Source: Stygiobacter sp043807765
GTDB lineage: Bacteria; Bacteroidota; Ignavibacteria; Ignavibacteriales; Melioribacteraceae
Direction of reading: 5' to 3'
Length of the DNA stretch: 64,000 nucleotides
NCBI GenBank assembly: GCA_043807765.1
Contig: JAZDFQ010000061.1
Coordinates: 49,770 to 113,769, forward strand
Program-made: the position numbers and the translations under genes
The notes under the pieces: generated by a model
What the model was told of the DNA's origin: nothing
What the model saw: only the letters and a program-made list of their open reading frames with translations
The model's database searches: none
Part shown: piece after piece, positions 45,108-54,454 of the stretch
Numbering within the stretch: the stretch's first letter is position 1
Layout of the letters: each line of letters begins with the position of its first letter

Positions 45108-48100
45108 CTAACCGTTTTCTTCGGTTAACCGGGCTATCTGAAGCAAATAAAATCTTAGCATGTCTTGTTGTTTAGAGGTTAATGCTTGCTCTTCAATTTT
45201 TATTATTCTCTCCGCCTCTTTTAACGCCCGAATAATGTTTATCGGCACTTCAACCATTTCTTGAGAAACAACCGAAAGATATTCCATAGCCGCAGCCAAA
45301 AACTGATGCATGTTTTCATCAACGGATGCATTGGAAATATTAGGCATTTGAGGAGCTTTTACTTTCTTGGAAGAAAACATGTTCTCTTTGGATGAACTGC
45401 TTGCCGAAAGTGAATAAAGTGCAATTGCCAGCTCGACAAAACTGGCAACTCTTTGAAACACCGGCTGTTCAAGTAAATTCCAAATTCCGGCTCGCCACTT
45501 TCTTATTTTCAGAGGCATTGAAAGAAGAATTTCCATTTCGCTACGCCAAGTTTTTTCAACACTGCCATTCATCTGCGAAAGTAATTTTTCTACACTTGTG
45601 TTAAATAAGTCGGGTTGCAAAAGAACCGCAATATCTGCACGAAGAGTTGGAAGTAGATCTACGATGAATTTATCTTTCTCGAAAAAATCATTTACATCAA
45701 TTCCATGACGGCGTAAAAGCTCTCGCTGAAACAGAGGTAAATATTTTGCAATCGCATCAATATCTTCTCTTAAAGCAAGCAATGCAGAATTGCCGGCTGG
45801 AAAAGCTTTTTCAAGTTTATTCAGATAAACCAAATCAACATCGTGATAGATGCGAAGCGTATGTAAAATTTCATAAACCGGGAGATTGGGTAAAATTCTA
45901 TCTGCGATTAAAGAAGTAGAAACTCCCTCGGTAAATTGCTTTTGCGAAAATGAATCTAATGCACGGAACAATCCGGTTGTTAACTGATTTATTCCCAGCA
46001 CAACTGTCTGTGATTGATTGTGAGAAATTGCCCGCAGCAAACTTCCATATTTTGAAAATGGAATTGTACCGGCAATCTTCTCAAGAATTTTTTGTCCCGC
46101 GCTTCCGCCAACTCCTTGTCCCGGACGAACAGTAGGTCTATCTCTCAGCGGCGGTGTTGTTCTTCCAATGAAATATGAAATAATGTGAATACCAACAACG
46201 TCTTCTTCGCGACCGTAAAGAATCTGTCTGAAATTTTCAGTTAGAATCGGTAGAAATTCATCAAACACCTTGTCTTTCTTTCCAATTGTCAACCGCTCAA
46301 GCTCTTTCATGCCCCGGTTTCTAAACTGTAAACGTGTCTCTACAATTGGTTCGCCCGCACGGTGAATTTCTGTTTCATAAAATTTTTGCGATTCGCGAAC
46401 GTGATACAATAACTGAGCATAATCTAGAACCGGCAAGTAGCGAAGCTTTTCCGAGATGTTGCTCTGAAAGGTTCTTAAATCGCCGCCGGCAAAAACTCCA
46501 ATAAGCGGAGTTGTAGCATACTCAGTACTTTTCTTTGTTGATTCTTGCAGATAAGAAGAAAACCTTTTTGCAGAATCATTCGATTGAATAAACACACGCG
46601 TACCGGCAACAGTGTTGTAATAACCGCCCTGTCTTTGCATCGGCTCGCCGCTACCCATTTTCATTCTTACTTTTCCAATCAATCCATGCTCGGCCAACCA
46701 AGCAGTAACTTCATGCTTAGCTTCTTTATAAGCGCTCATTCCGGCAGCTTGACCAATCTGCTGACTTAAATCTGAACCGGCGACAAAAACCTCTGTAATA
46801 ATTTCGGTGAAGCGCTCGCTTGTTTCTTGGTTCAATCTTCTGCTTTGTAAAGAATACTCCCAAATTTTATTTAAGAAGCCGCCTATCTTTTTCACCGAAT
46901 CCAAATCTTCAAAAAGAGGAACGCTCCAAACGTTTGGAATATTTGCATCCGGTTTGTCTCTAAGAATTTGTTCCCGGCTAGCGTGCAGTTTTCTTTCAAG
47001 TGAGATAAGCGCTTCCGGTTTAGTAGACATACTGATTTGCAGTGCCATAACCATACCCGGGTTGCCGAACTTTCCGGAAATTTCATTTATCTCGTTAATG
47101 TTGTGCACAGTTGTATCTATCGCAAAAGGATCTTGGTTTGTAATCAGCTTTTGATGAATACGCGGCGTTATGATAAAGCGTTTTAATAGATCTCGATATG
47201 TCCCGGCTTCAATCATTAGCTCAGGATTAGAAATATTTTTTTGAATAGCCGGAATTAATTCTTTCAGAGTTTTTCTAATCTGCTTATTCAGCGAAAAATA
47301 ATATTCAAGTGTATTACGGCGCTGCTTGCGGAGTTCAAGCATTTTGCGTTCAAGTCTATCGTTATGATGCCACAAGCTTGTAAGTGGATCTTGAGCTATA
47401 TGAAGTTTCATTCCGAACTGACGAAACTTTCCGGCTTTGATATTGAATGGAAGAATTCCCCGGTAACGTTTTTCCAACTGGTGTGTAAGAGAGTTTATCT
47501 CATTAAACAATTCCGTAAAGCGGTTATTGTTCTTGGGAAGTTTTTCTATTTCACCGAGTAATGCAGAATCAATCTTTATTGATTTATCATGCTTGTGAAG
47601 CAGTTGAACAATTCTTGCCTGACGGACAACGTTTTCAATTAGAACAGCCGCGACCAAGCGGTGCCCTTGTCCGCTTGGTCTATTACTGCCATCCCAATCG
47701 CCCCAAAACGAAAGAAATGTTTCAAACGGCTGATCCGAATAAATAGAAGAAAAATTTTCTGCTGTAATTATTGAGTTCAAATCTAAAATCAGTTCTTCCG
47801 ATTCCTCGTTGGAAACAATAGCTACATTTAATCCAAGATATTCTTTCACCAGTTCATCACGAAGCAAATCGAAGTAGCTTTGCGGAATTTCTCTGCCGCG
47901 AATCAAGGCTTCAATTATTTTTTCAAATGTCCATTCGGCTTTGAGAGCATACATTTGAGTAGGATGAACCGTACGGTCATACATTCTATTCTTAAAAGCA
48001 TTTTCTCTTCTACTTAAATCATCTCTGTAAAACTCACTTTCCAAAATTTTAGCAAGGTTTTTTCCTTTGTCGGCATTAATTACATCTGATAAATCAAAAA

Positions 48101-50714
48101 TTAAATTTGTCCGCTCAAAAAAACGTTGTTTGAAAAGCGAAAGTCTTTCCGGCAAATATTCTTTTTCAATCTTATTTTGATTTGAAAACTCGCCGTTGAA
48201 TTGAGTTGTGTGTTTATTAACAACGGCTGCAAATTCATGTTTGATATTTTGTTCAACATTATTCCACCTAGCAGCAAAATCAATCTTACTTTCTGTTTTT
48301 TTAACAGTGAGCGGAGTGACTTTAAATTTCTTTCTGTTGTAATGCGCTGCTTCTTCCGCAATCATTCTGTTCAAGTCAATTAGAACTCTTCTTGTTTTGC
48401 TGAGAAGTGTTTCTGCATTATCCGTTCCGCCTAGCGTTAATCTGAATGTTTTTCTTCCAGCTTCAAATCCCTTTTCTGTACGGGCAAATGTGGAAAGGGG
48501 AACAAGACCTATGCCTTGCCGCGCCAAACCGGATGCAAGCCAATCTAAAGAAAGTCCGGCAGGCAGTTTATTAATTATCATTTGCGGATACATACTTCCC
48601 TTCGGCGGTTTAATGTAAATATCAAAGCGGTTCCGAATATCGGGAAGAATTTCTACGGCTTCTGCCAACGCAGTATTTCTTTCTTTGAAAATTTTATTGC
48701 GCAGACGCCAATATGCATTAACCGTTTCAACTTTGTTCCTATAGAAAAGATATGTTAGAAATATCGCGCCGATATTTAATTCTATTGTTGAAAGAATCTC
48801 TTTATACTTAGCTGCTATTTCGGGATGGCGAATTTCGATTACAGAAAGGCGCGCACCGGCAAGCGAATCTGTTTTAGAAACAGAATGAACAGTAATAGCG
48901 TAGCTTGCTTCTTCTTCGGTCAGATAACCTTCTTCTACAAGTTCATCGGTAAGCTGGCGGATTGTTTTTATAACATCGAGCGTATCCTTTGGCGCTACGT
49001 TTTGGTATGACAGATCATCAAGCACAAAAATTTTATTACCTAGAAGCCATTTTAGCAATCTTTTCAATTCGGCTTTATCAAACTCTTGTCCGGTTGCGTT
49101 GTGCGGATTATTAAGCGCAACCGCTCCGTAGTTTCTCCAGTTTGCATCCTCCGATAATTTATTTTTTACTGCGTTTATAATTCCGTCGATATCCAATTCG
49201 AATGAATCGGTAAGGGGAACAACACTTACTTTTGGAAAGCAATGCTCGTAAGTCCAGCTTAAATCCGGGAAAATTACATCCGAAATTCCGCAATGAAATC
49301 CGAGCAATCCCAATCCGGTTCTTGATGAACCGCTAATAACAAAACAATTTTTACTTCTGTATTCCGGATGATGATTTAAAAATGCATGAAGAAAACTATT
49401 AACTAAGTCTTGGTTAAAGTCTTCCAGATGAATTGATGAAGTTAAATTGCAAAGCAATTCATTTGCTGTATGACCGGCAAACAAATCATATTTAAAAGCG
49501 TGTGTGTACTTCTTAGATTTGGTTATTAGCGCATTCGTTCTCTCGTGCATGGATTCAATAATTTTGCCCAACCGTTCGCTTTTGTCAGTAATCAGTTCTT
49601 CAAATTTTTCTTCATAATGCTTAGCATGTTTGCCGAATGCTTTCTCGTTTATTCCTCCCGAAATATAACCGTCATATTCAGTTTCAACAGTAATACTTGT
49701 TTTACTTTGTCTATCTTGTTTTTTTGTTAAGTCGTTTTTGAGAATATAAGAAAGTAATTCAATCTCAGAAGCAGATGGAGTTCCCTTTAGCTGAAAATGA
49801 ATTGTTTCGATGATTTCAATAAAATCCGGATTTCCCGCAAAAAATAATGTGGAAAGATTTTTCAAGCTCGGCGAAAATATTCCGGCAGTTAAAATACGGA
49901 GTACGCGATTCATCATTTTTGCTTCGCGCGCAAGCGAAAGATGATTAGGAGCATCGTTCGCTTCAATGAAAAATAATGGCAGATGCAAACTTAGCTGGCG
50001 AAGTTCTCTTCGAACTTCTTCTTTTGTCGTTTTACCGAGTACAAGAAAAGATGGCGTCGTTAATGCATTTTTTAGTTGTTCTTTAAGTCTTTGAACTAAT
50101 TTTTCCTCTTCATCCGGCAAGAATTGAAACACAAGTGATTGAAAAGTTGTTATGTGTGCCGGCAGAGAAATACCGTACAAGAAAATATTCGCCGGTTTAT
50201 TTATTAAAAAATTAGAAAGCGCGTGAAATAAAAGTCGAAGCGCTTCGCTAATTCCGCCGGTAGCAATAATAACTTCGCGTCTTCCGGTTTTCTCGCCAAG
50301 ATCATAGGCAAGCGGTTCTTGCTGATTCTTAGTCAGCCATTCGTTAAAATATTTTATTAAAAAATTGGGCGCGTTTTTGTTAAATCCGCCGCGCGGTGTG
50401 TAAGGAGCGCTTTTCTTTATCAGATCACGAAAAAATTCCAATTCTGCTTTTGCGTTTTCTTCCAAGTCTAATTCGGAAATGAATTCATCAAGACTATCTT
50501 CGGTTAACTCATCACGAGTAATATCAACGCCCAAAATCATTCGTAGATATGCCGAAGAAAGCTGCACATCTTGCACAGGATTACCGATGTGAAAATTGAC
50601 GCGCTCTTCAGGCGGAACCGGAGATGATGCAGTCGCTTCGCTAATTTCCGAAACTGTTGCCGCTTTTACCGACTTAATCGCAAAGTATTCTAATGGATCT
50701 TTTTCGCTTATCAT
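45108..50714 (-). CDS. Giant fusion: inactive aminotransferase-like + aminotransferase + PEP-carboxylase-like region
   Basis: This is one unbroken 1868-residue ORF. Residues about 36-340 resemble a fold-type-I aminotransferase (FHIGNP, YTPRGG, IIATGGISEAL), but the position of the PLP lysine is not lysine (ILTAGIFSPSL). Residues about 400-790 are a second aminotransferase with its motifs: NNPHNATG (535-542), D567-x-x-Y570, PLP lysine K614 in VHSVSKTDS, and R758 in FRLTLGG. Residues about 850-1868 resemble phosphoenolpyruvate carboxylase: RTVHPTQ (H917, cf. TAHPTE), GDWDGSNRP (1005-1013), VPLFEDL (E1269), GSDLSQQ (D1315) and DRPTVR (1525-1530). The PEPC lysine is Q1318, and HGRGG...GRGGG reads MGSGEPMQRQGG, keeping R1361. 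It begins 17 bp after the SPFH gene. Aspartate formation from PEP is a tempting idea; the altered residues mean activity is unproven. Confidence 0.72.
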   Translation of the reverse strand: MISEKDPLEYFAIKSVKAATVSEISEATASSPVPPEERVNFHIGNPVQDVQLSSAYLRMILGVDITRDELTEDSLDEFISELDLEENAKAELEFFRDLIKKSAPYTPRGGFNKNAPNFLIKYFNEWLTKNQQEPLAYDLGEKTGRREVIIATGGISEALRLLFHALSNFLINKPANIFLYGISLPAHITTFQSLVFQFLPDEEEKLVQRLKEQLKNALTTPSFLVLGKTTKEEVRRELRQLSLHLPLFFIEANDAPNHLSLAREAKMMNRVLRILTAGIFSPSLKNLSTLFFAGNPDFIEIIETIHFQLKGTPSASEIELLSYILKNDLTKKQDRQSKTSITVETEYDGYISGGINEKAFGKHAKHYEEKFEELITDKSERLGKIIESMHERTNALITKSKKYTHAFKYDLFAGHTANELLCNLTSSIHLEDFNQDLVNSFLHAFLNHHPEYRSKNCFVISGSSRTGLGLLGFHCGISDVIFPDLSWTYEHCFPKVSVVPLTDSFELDIDGIINAVKNKLSEDANWRNYGAVALNNPHNATGQEFDKAELKRLLKWLLGNKIFVLDDLSYQNVAPKDTLDVIKTIRQLTDELVEEGYLTEEEASYAITVHSVSKTDSLAGARLSVIEIRHPEIAAKYKEILSTIELNIGAIFLTYLFYRNKVETVNAYWRLRNKIFKERNTALAEAVEILPDIRNRFDIYIKPPKGSMYPQMIINKLPAGLSLDWLASGLARQGIGLVPLSTFARTEKGFEAGRKTFRLTLGGTDNAETLLSKTRRVLIDLNRMIAEEAAHYNRKKFKVTPLTVKKTESKIDFAARWNNVEQNIKHEFAAVVNKHTTQFNGEFSNQNKIEKEYLPERLSLFKQRFFERTNLIFDLSDVINADKGKNLAKILESEFYRDDLSRRENAFKNRMYDRTVHPTQMYALKAEWTFEKIIEALIRGREIPQSYFDLLRDELVKEYLGLNVAIVSNEESEELILDLNSIITAENFSSIYSDQPFETFLSFWGDWDGSNRPSGQGHRLVAAVLIENVVRQARIVQLLHKHDKSIKIDSALLGEIEKLPKNNNRFTELFNEINSLTHQLEKRYRGILPFNIKAGKFRQFGMKLHIAQDPLTSLWHHNDRLERKMLELRKQRRNTLEYYFSLNKQIRKTLKELIPAIQKNISNPELMIEAGTYRDLLKRFIITPRIHQKLITNQDPFAIDTTVHNINEINEISGKFGNPGMVMALQISMSTKPEALISLERKLHASREQILRDKPDANIPNVWSVPLFEDLDSVKKIGGFLNKIWEYSLQSRRLNQETSERFTEIITEVFVAGSDLSQQIGQAAGMSAYKEAKHEVTAWLAEHGLIGKVRMKMGSGEPMQRQGGYYNTVAGTRVFIQSNDSAKRFSSYLQESTKKSTEYATTPLIGVFAGGDLRTFQSNISEKLRYLPVLDYAQLLYHVRESQKFYETEIHRAGEPIVETRLQFRNRGMKELERLTIGKKDKVFDEFLPILTENFRQILYGREEDVVGIHIISYFIGRTTPPLRDRPTVRPGQGVGGSAGQKILEKIAGTIPFSKYGSLLRAISHNQSQTVVLGINQLTTGLFRALDSFSQKQFTEGVSTSLIADRILPNLPVYEILHTLRIYHDVDLVYLNKLEKAFPAGNSALLALREDIDAIAKYLPLFQRELLRRHGIDVNDFFEKDKFIVDLLPTLRADIAVLLQPDLFNTSVEKLLSQMNGSVEKTWRSEMEILLSMPLKIRKWRAGIWNLLEQPVFQRVASFVELAIALYSLSASSSSKENMFSSKKVKAPQMPNISNASVDENMHQFLAAAMEYLSVVSQEMVEVPINIIRALKEAERIIKIEEQALTSKQQDMLRFYLLQIARLTEENG

Positions 50715-50731
50715 TTACCTAATCACCAAAA

Positions 50732-51718
50732 CTATTTATCCTCTTTTCCTTCCTTCGTCAGGACAGGTTTCTTGGCCGGCGGATTTACCGACTTCTGAAT
50801 GAAGTTTTGAAATACATTCAGCAAATCCGATCCTTGTGAAATCTCGCTTGGAGAAAGATTAACAACTGTGCGTGCATTCTTCAATGACTGGCTTGCTTCC
50901 GCTAAACGAGCAGCTTGCGGAGAAAGAATCAACAACTCAGGATTGTTTTTCAGCAATTCTAATTCTTCTTTTTCGAAATCAAGATTTAGTTTCTTACGCT
51001 TCAATTCTTCTTTCATGCGTTTATCTGCAAGCTCAGATTCCTTTTCCATTTCCGTACGGCGCAAATCAAACCTCTTCAATTCAAGTTCATTTTCCAGGAA
51101 AGCAATTTCTTCATCAGCTTTCAATTTCGCTTTTGCTGCTGTAATTCTCGCCTTCTGATTAAGCAATTCTGTCTGTTCCAATATTCTTGCCGATTCTTGC
51201 TGGCGGATCGCTTCTGCTATTTTTGTGTCAACAACTTCAAACGACTGAACAGAAATCGAAACTATATCTAAACCGAAGTTCTCTTTGCTTATTCCAACTT
51301 TATCTATCAGATGATTGTATATTTTCTCGGAAGACAATTCCTCAATTTCATATTTCTCAGTATACTCTTTAACTAAACTTTGTAATACCGTTTCGAATTC
51401 TTTGGCGGCGTTTGTAACCGCGCTGGAATTCCAGCCGCCGACTTTAATCAATTGTGCAACGTTTGAAGTTGACAACGAAACAGCGACTGAGAGTTTCACT
51501 TTAATATCCAGATTACCTTTCGCGCTTGATTCAACAGTCAGTTGCATCGATTTGGTTGTCTTGGGAAGAACCAAACTGAAATCCTTCGGATAAAAACGTG
51601 AAGTTTGCAAACGAATCTTTCCGTTTGCTTCACTCAATACAAGCTGATCGGGCTTTCTTAATCTGTATTCGTAAAGAAATACAACAATCACCACTAGAAT
51701 AATTATACCAAACCACAT
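50732..51718 (-). CDS. SPFH/Band-7 membrane protein
   Basis: The 328-residue protein has an N-terminal transmembrane helix (residues 2-17, WFGIIILVVIVVFLYEY) and an SPFH domain (about 25-170; RFYPKDFSLVLPKTT, then VSISVQSFEVVDTKIAEAIRQQESA). A long charged coiled coil (about 160-265, rich in Glu/Lys/Leu) and a Pro/Lys tail follow. Such proteins form membrane-bound oligomers. It is the first gene of a unit with the 1868-residue protein, 17 bp downstream, so it may anchor that protein at the membrane. It differs from the larger SPFH protein at 9079 in lacking the triple repeat. Confidence 0.85.
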   Translation of the reverse strand: MWFGIIILVVIVVFLYEYRLRKPDQLVLSEANGKIRLQTSRFYPKDFSLVLPKTTKSMQLTVESSAKGNLDIKVKLSVAVSLSTSNVAQLIKVGGWNSSAVTNAAKEFETVLQSLVKEYTEKYEIEELSSEKIYNHLIDKVGISKENFGLDIVSISVQSFEVVDTKIAEAIRQQESARILEQTELLNQKARITAAKAKLKADEEIAFLENELELKRFDLRRTEMEKESELADKRMKEELKRKKLNLDFEKEELELLKNNPELLILSPQAARLAEASQSLKNARTVVNLSPSEISQGSDLLNVFQNFIQKSVNPPAKKPVLTKEGKEDK

Positions 51719-52114
51719 AGCTATAGCTCCTACTATTTATTTCATCAATTTTAATTCTTTTTGAAAGCTCTGCGGCAGAGATTGCAGCAGCTCATTTTAT
51801 AACCGGTGCTAAACGGCAGATATTCAACTAACACAATTCAATTGTTTTGAACTGCTTTGTTCCACTCGTTCGCTTTTGGCGAATCTATGTGAAGTTATAT
51901 TTACTTGATTGCTATTGGGTATGTTTTGGTTAGAATTGTAACGCAATCAAAAATCGCAGATGAATTTAATATTTTTTTTAGAATAATATTAGCCTCAATG
52001 CAATTTCAAGTCCATTCTTCGCTCTTCTTGTCTATTTTTCATAAATTAGCCGCCGGTTGAATTAAATTTAGTAATAAGAAACTAACCGGATTCTATTATC
52101 GTTAGCTAATTACA
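51719..52114. other. 396-bp intergenic region between divergent genes
   Basis: AT-rich shared upstream region of the SPFH/giant operon and the PspC-type gene. No gene, RNA or clear long inverted repeat was recognised. Confidence 0.4.
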
Positions 52115-52810
52115 ATGGAAGAAAAGAATCTACATAACGAACTCTTCGGAGATCAGCCGGAAATTGCAGTTACGGAACTTGCGACCAAAAGATTTCAGCG
52201 ATCCGGAGATAACGTAATAATCGCGGGCGTATGCGCCGGTATTGCCAGATATAGCGGCAAAGAACCGGCAACTGTTCGTCTGATAGCCATACTATTATTG
52301 CTGTTAGGCGCGTGGATGGTTGTTACTTATTTAGTTGTAGCTCTTCTGCTTCCCATAGGTAAGCACAGTGATTCCATTTCCGAAAATGAAATTGATAATA
52401 TCAACAGAGACAATTTCAGAACAGTGCTAAGCGGATTGCTGATTGTAATCGGATTTCACTTTGCTTTTGTTGAACTTGGAATATTTACTTCGTCCCGTCT
52501 GATGATTCTGCCGAACAGCTATATGTTTCCACTAGCAACTGTAGCAGTGGGTGTTTTTCTACTTACAAACAAAATTCCCAGACTGAATGCAAATTACATT
52601 TACAAAAATGAATTCTACAGAACACAACATGACAAATATCTCCTCGGTGTGTGCGGCGGAATTGCAAACTATCTGAATATTGATTATCTACCGCTTAGAA
52701 TTATTTTTCTTTTGCTTACTGGTTTAACGTTGGGCTTATTCAGCATCGTTTACATTATAATTGCGTTTTCTACTAAACAAAAATCTTCCTTGCCACCCAC
52801 CAATGAGTAA
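52115..52810 (+). CDS. Double PspC-domain membrane protein
   Basis: The 231-residue protein contains two PspC modules. The first (about residues 27-85) reads RSGDNVIIAGVCAGIARY with a membrane helix; the second (about 165-225) reads QHDKYLLGVCGGIANYLNID with another helix. A region with two further hydrophobic segments (about 105-150) lies between them. PspC proteins sense or buffer envelope stress with PspB/PspA. Duplication within one chain is less common than a single module. The next gene, a LiaF-like membrane protein, overlaps its end by 8 bp, so the two are coupled. Confidence 0.88.
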   Translation: MEEKNLHNELFGDQPEIAVTELATKRFQRSGDNVIIAGVCAGIARYSGKEPATVRLIAILLLLLGAWMVVTYLVVALLLPIGKHSDSISENEIDNINRDNFRTVLSGLLIVIGFHFAFVELGIFTSSRLMILPNSYMFPLATVAVGVFLLTNKIPRLNANYIYKNEFYRTQHDKYLLGVCGGIANYLNIDYLPLRIIFLLLTGLTLGLFSIVYIIIAFSTKQKSSLPPTNE

Positions 52811-53300
52811 AAACCTATTGGCAATATCGTTTATTATACTTGGTGCGGGACTTCTACTCATCTGGAGCGGAATATTAATTTACGATCCGGAAATGCTGAT
52901 TGGAATCGTTCTCGCGGCACTCGGAATAAGTAATACAAACTTTTCTTTCCGGAACGGCAACAGAAAAATGATTGTCCTTTCATCAATTCTTTTTTTGATT
53001 GGAGTGGTGTTAATTGTTAAGAACACATACGAAATAGTCGATACTCGCGGGTTGGTATTAGTATCAATCTTATTTATTTCCGGCGCATCATTTCTTATTC
53101 TTTTTGTTGATAACGTTAAACAAAAAACGTTTTTGTATAGCGGACTGGCATTAATCTCAACAAGCTATTTCTCAATAACAGTGCTTCGCGGATTCGGTTT
53201 ATTCGATTGGCTTAAAACAGTTGGGGATTTCCTGGAAATATTCTGGCCGGTAATATTAATAGTTCTTGGCCTAAGTATTTTCATCAAAAAGAAAAAATAA
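52803..53300 (+). CDS. LiaI-LiaF-like membrane protein
   Basis: The start is set at the ATG at 52803, overlapping the PspC stop by 8 bp; an upstream start at 52761 would add a hydrophilic stretch read in the frame of the preceding gene. The 165-residue protein has about four to six membrane helices and ends with FWPVILIVLGLSIFIKKKK, the usual end of LiaI/LiaF-like (DUF5668) transmembrane regions. Its partner is the PspC protein, suggesting an envelope-stress module. It is convergent with the anti-sigma gene. Confidence 0.75.
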   Translation: MSKNLLAISFIILGAGLLLIWSGILIYDPEMLIGIVLAALGISNTNFSFRNGNRKMIVLSSILFLIGVVLIVKNTYEIVDTRGLVLVSILFISGASFLILFVDNVKQKTFLYSGLALISTSYFSITVLRGFGLFDWLKTVGDFLEIFWPVILIVLGLSIFIKKKK

Positions 53301-53302
53301 TA

Positions 53303-54454
53303 TTAGCGTACTCTTCTTCTAAGGTTAACATTATCAACCGACGACAAAACTGTGGCCGAAGGTGTTGTAACTCCCGCTCCATTTTCCACTGTAATTTTAT
53401 AAGATGAAATTTGTTCCTTAGGCAAAAACGGAAACGATGTAATTTTTATATACTCACTACCAACCGGCTGGTATGTACCCAGCGAATAGGACTGCCCTTT
53501 ATTTTCAATCCACAACTGATAAAACTGTCCGTTCTGAAGCGCCGGCATATTCCGGAATTGGATCAATCCCTCTTTCTCGTTGAACGAAAGGAGAACTTTA
53601 GCCGCAGCTTTAACATTCGGATCGGCACTTGTTAAATTGAACACACTGATATCTTTGTAATTAAAAAACTCTACGAGCGACGAATTATTTCCCACAAAAT
53701 TATTTGCGTTAGCAACTTGGCTTCGCATAGCATTAATTTCGTTCTGAAGATCATCTAGCCGGGAATTTAATTTTTGATTTGATAAGAAAACAAAGTAACC
53801 GAGAACGGTTATCAGCAACAAAGAAATTATTAAACCTACTATTGGTAATATGCTGGATGAACCTCTATTATCTGTCACGACCGTCACTTCTTCTGTTATA
53901 TGCTTTGTATTTAATTTCGGTTCATCAACTTCAATCGGTTTTAAGATTTCGGTTTTGGGCGGTGCCGGAGCCGGAGTTGTTACTCTAGGTGTTTTCTTTC
54001 TTTTAATATTTTCGTCGGCAAATGTGTTGGAAAACTCTTCCTCTGCAAAATGAAATGCTGATTTTGAGTCGGTCTCTTTTGTTCGATATGTAGGTGTTTT
54101 AGGCTGAGATTTCACAGTAGGAATTGTAGTTGTTTTAAAAGCTGTTGGAGTTTGTACGGTAGGACGCAGATTAGTGCCTACAATCGTATTCCGTTCATTT
54201 ATAATTTTCGCTTTTATTTCATCCTTCATTCCGATCAGTTTTTTAGCAACCATATCCTTAATTGCCGGATGTGGTTTCTCCAGATCAAGTATTACCGGAA
54301 TCATCGAGATTATATTTTGAAGTTCGCCGAGTTCTCCTTCGGGCAGATCGCCCCCTTCTTGCATATAATCTTTGAACTGAACGAAGTTCTGTTTATCCAT
54401 ACAGCCTACTGCGTAGGCAGCGACCATTTCATGAAGCGCTTGATCGGCCATCAT
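53303..54454 (-). CDS. RskA-like anti-sigma factor
   Basis: The 383-residue protein has an N-terminal cytoplasmic anti-sigma domain (residues about 1-85, with DQALHEMVAAYAVGCMD), a long low-complexity Thr/Pro/Lys-rich linker and one transmembrane helix (about 205-228, ILPIVGLIISLLLITVLGYFVFL). A periplasmic RskA C-terminal domain follows, with the NMPALQNGQFYQLWIENKG pattern (about 295-345). It sequesters the ECF sigma factor encoded just upstream; the genes overlap by 4 bp. The linker is longer than in mycobacterial RskA. Confidence 0.9.
   Translation of the reverse strand: MMADQALHEMVAAYAVGCMDKQNFVQFKDYMQEGGDLPEGELGELQNIISMIPVILDLEKPHPAIKDMVAKKLIGMKDEIKAKIINERNTIVGTNLRPTVQTPTAFKTTTIPTVKSQPKTPTYRTKETDSKSAFHFAEEEFSNTFADENIKRKKTPRVTTPAPAPPKTEILKPIEVDEPKLNTKHITEEVTVVTDNRGSSSILPIVGLIISLLLITVLGYFVFLSNQKLNSRLDDLQNEINAMRSQVANANNFVGNNSSLVEFFNYKDISVFNLTSADPNVKAAAKVLLSFNEKEGLIQFRNMPALQNGQFYQLWIENKGQSYSLGTYQPVGSEYIKITSFPFLPKEQISSYKITVENGAGVTTPSATVLSSVDNVNLRRRVR

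Noticed and set aside
46807..47154. 115-codon plus-strand frame inside the 1868-residue gene
   Set aside because: Fully antisense to the fusion ORF; its existence follows from codon bias on the opposite strand.
45108..51718. SPFH plus large enzyme considered as an antiphage defence system
   Set aside because: No nuclease, NTPase, nucleotide cyclase or toxin motif was seen; domains look metabolic, and no other defence genes are nearby.
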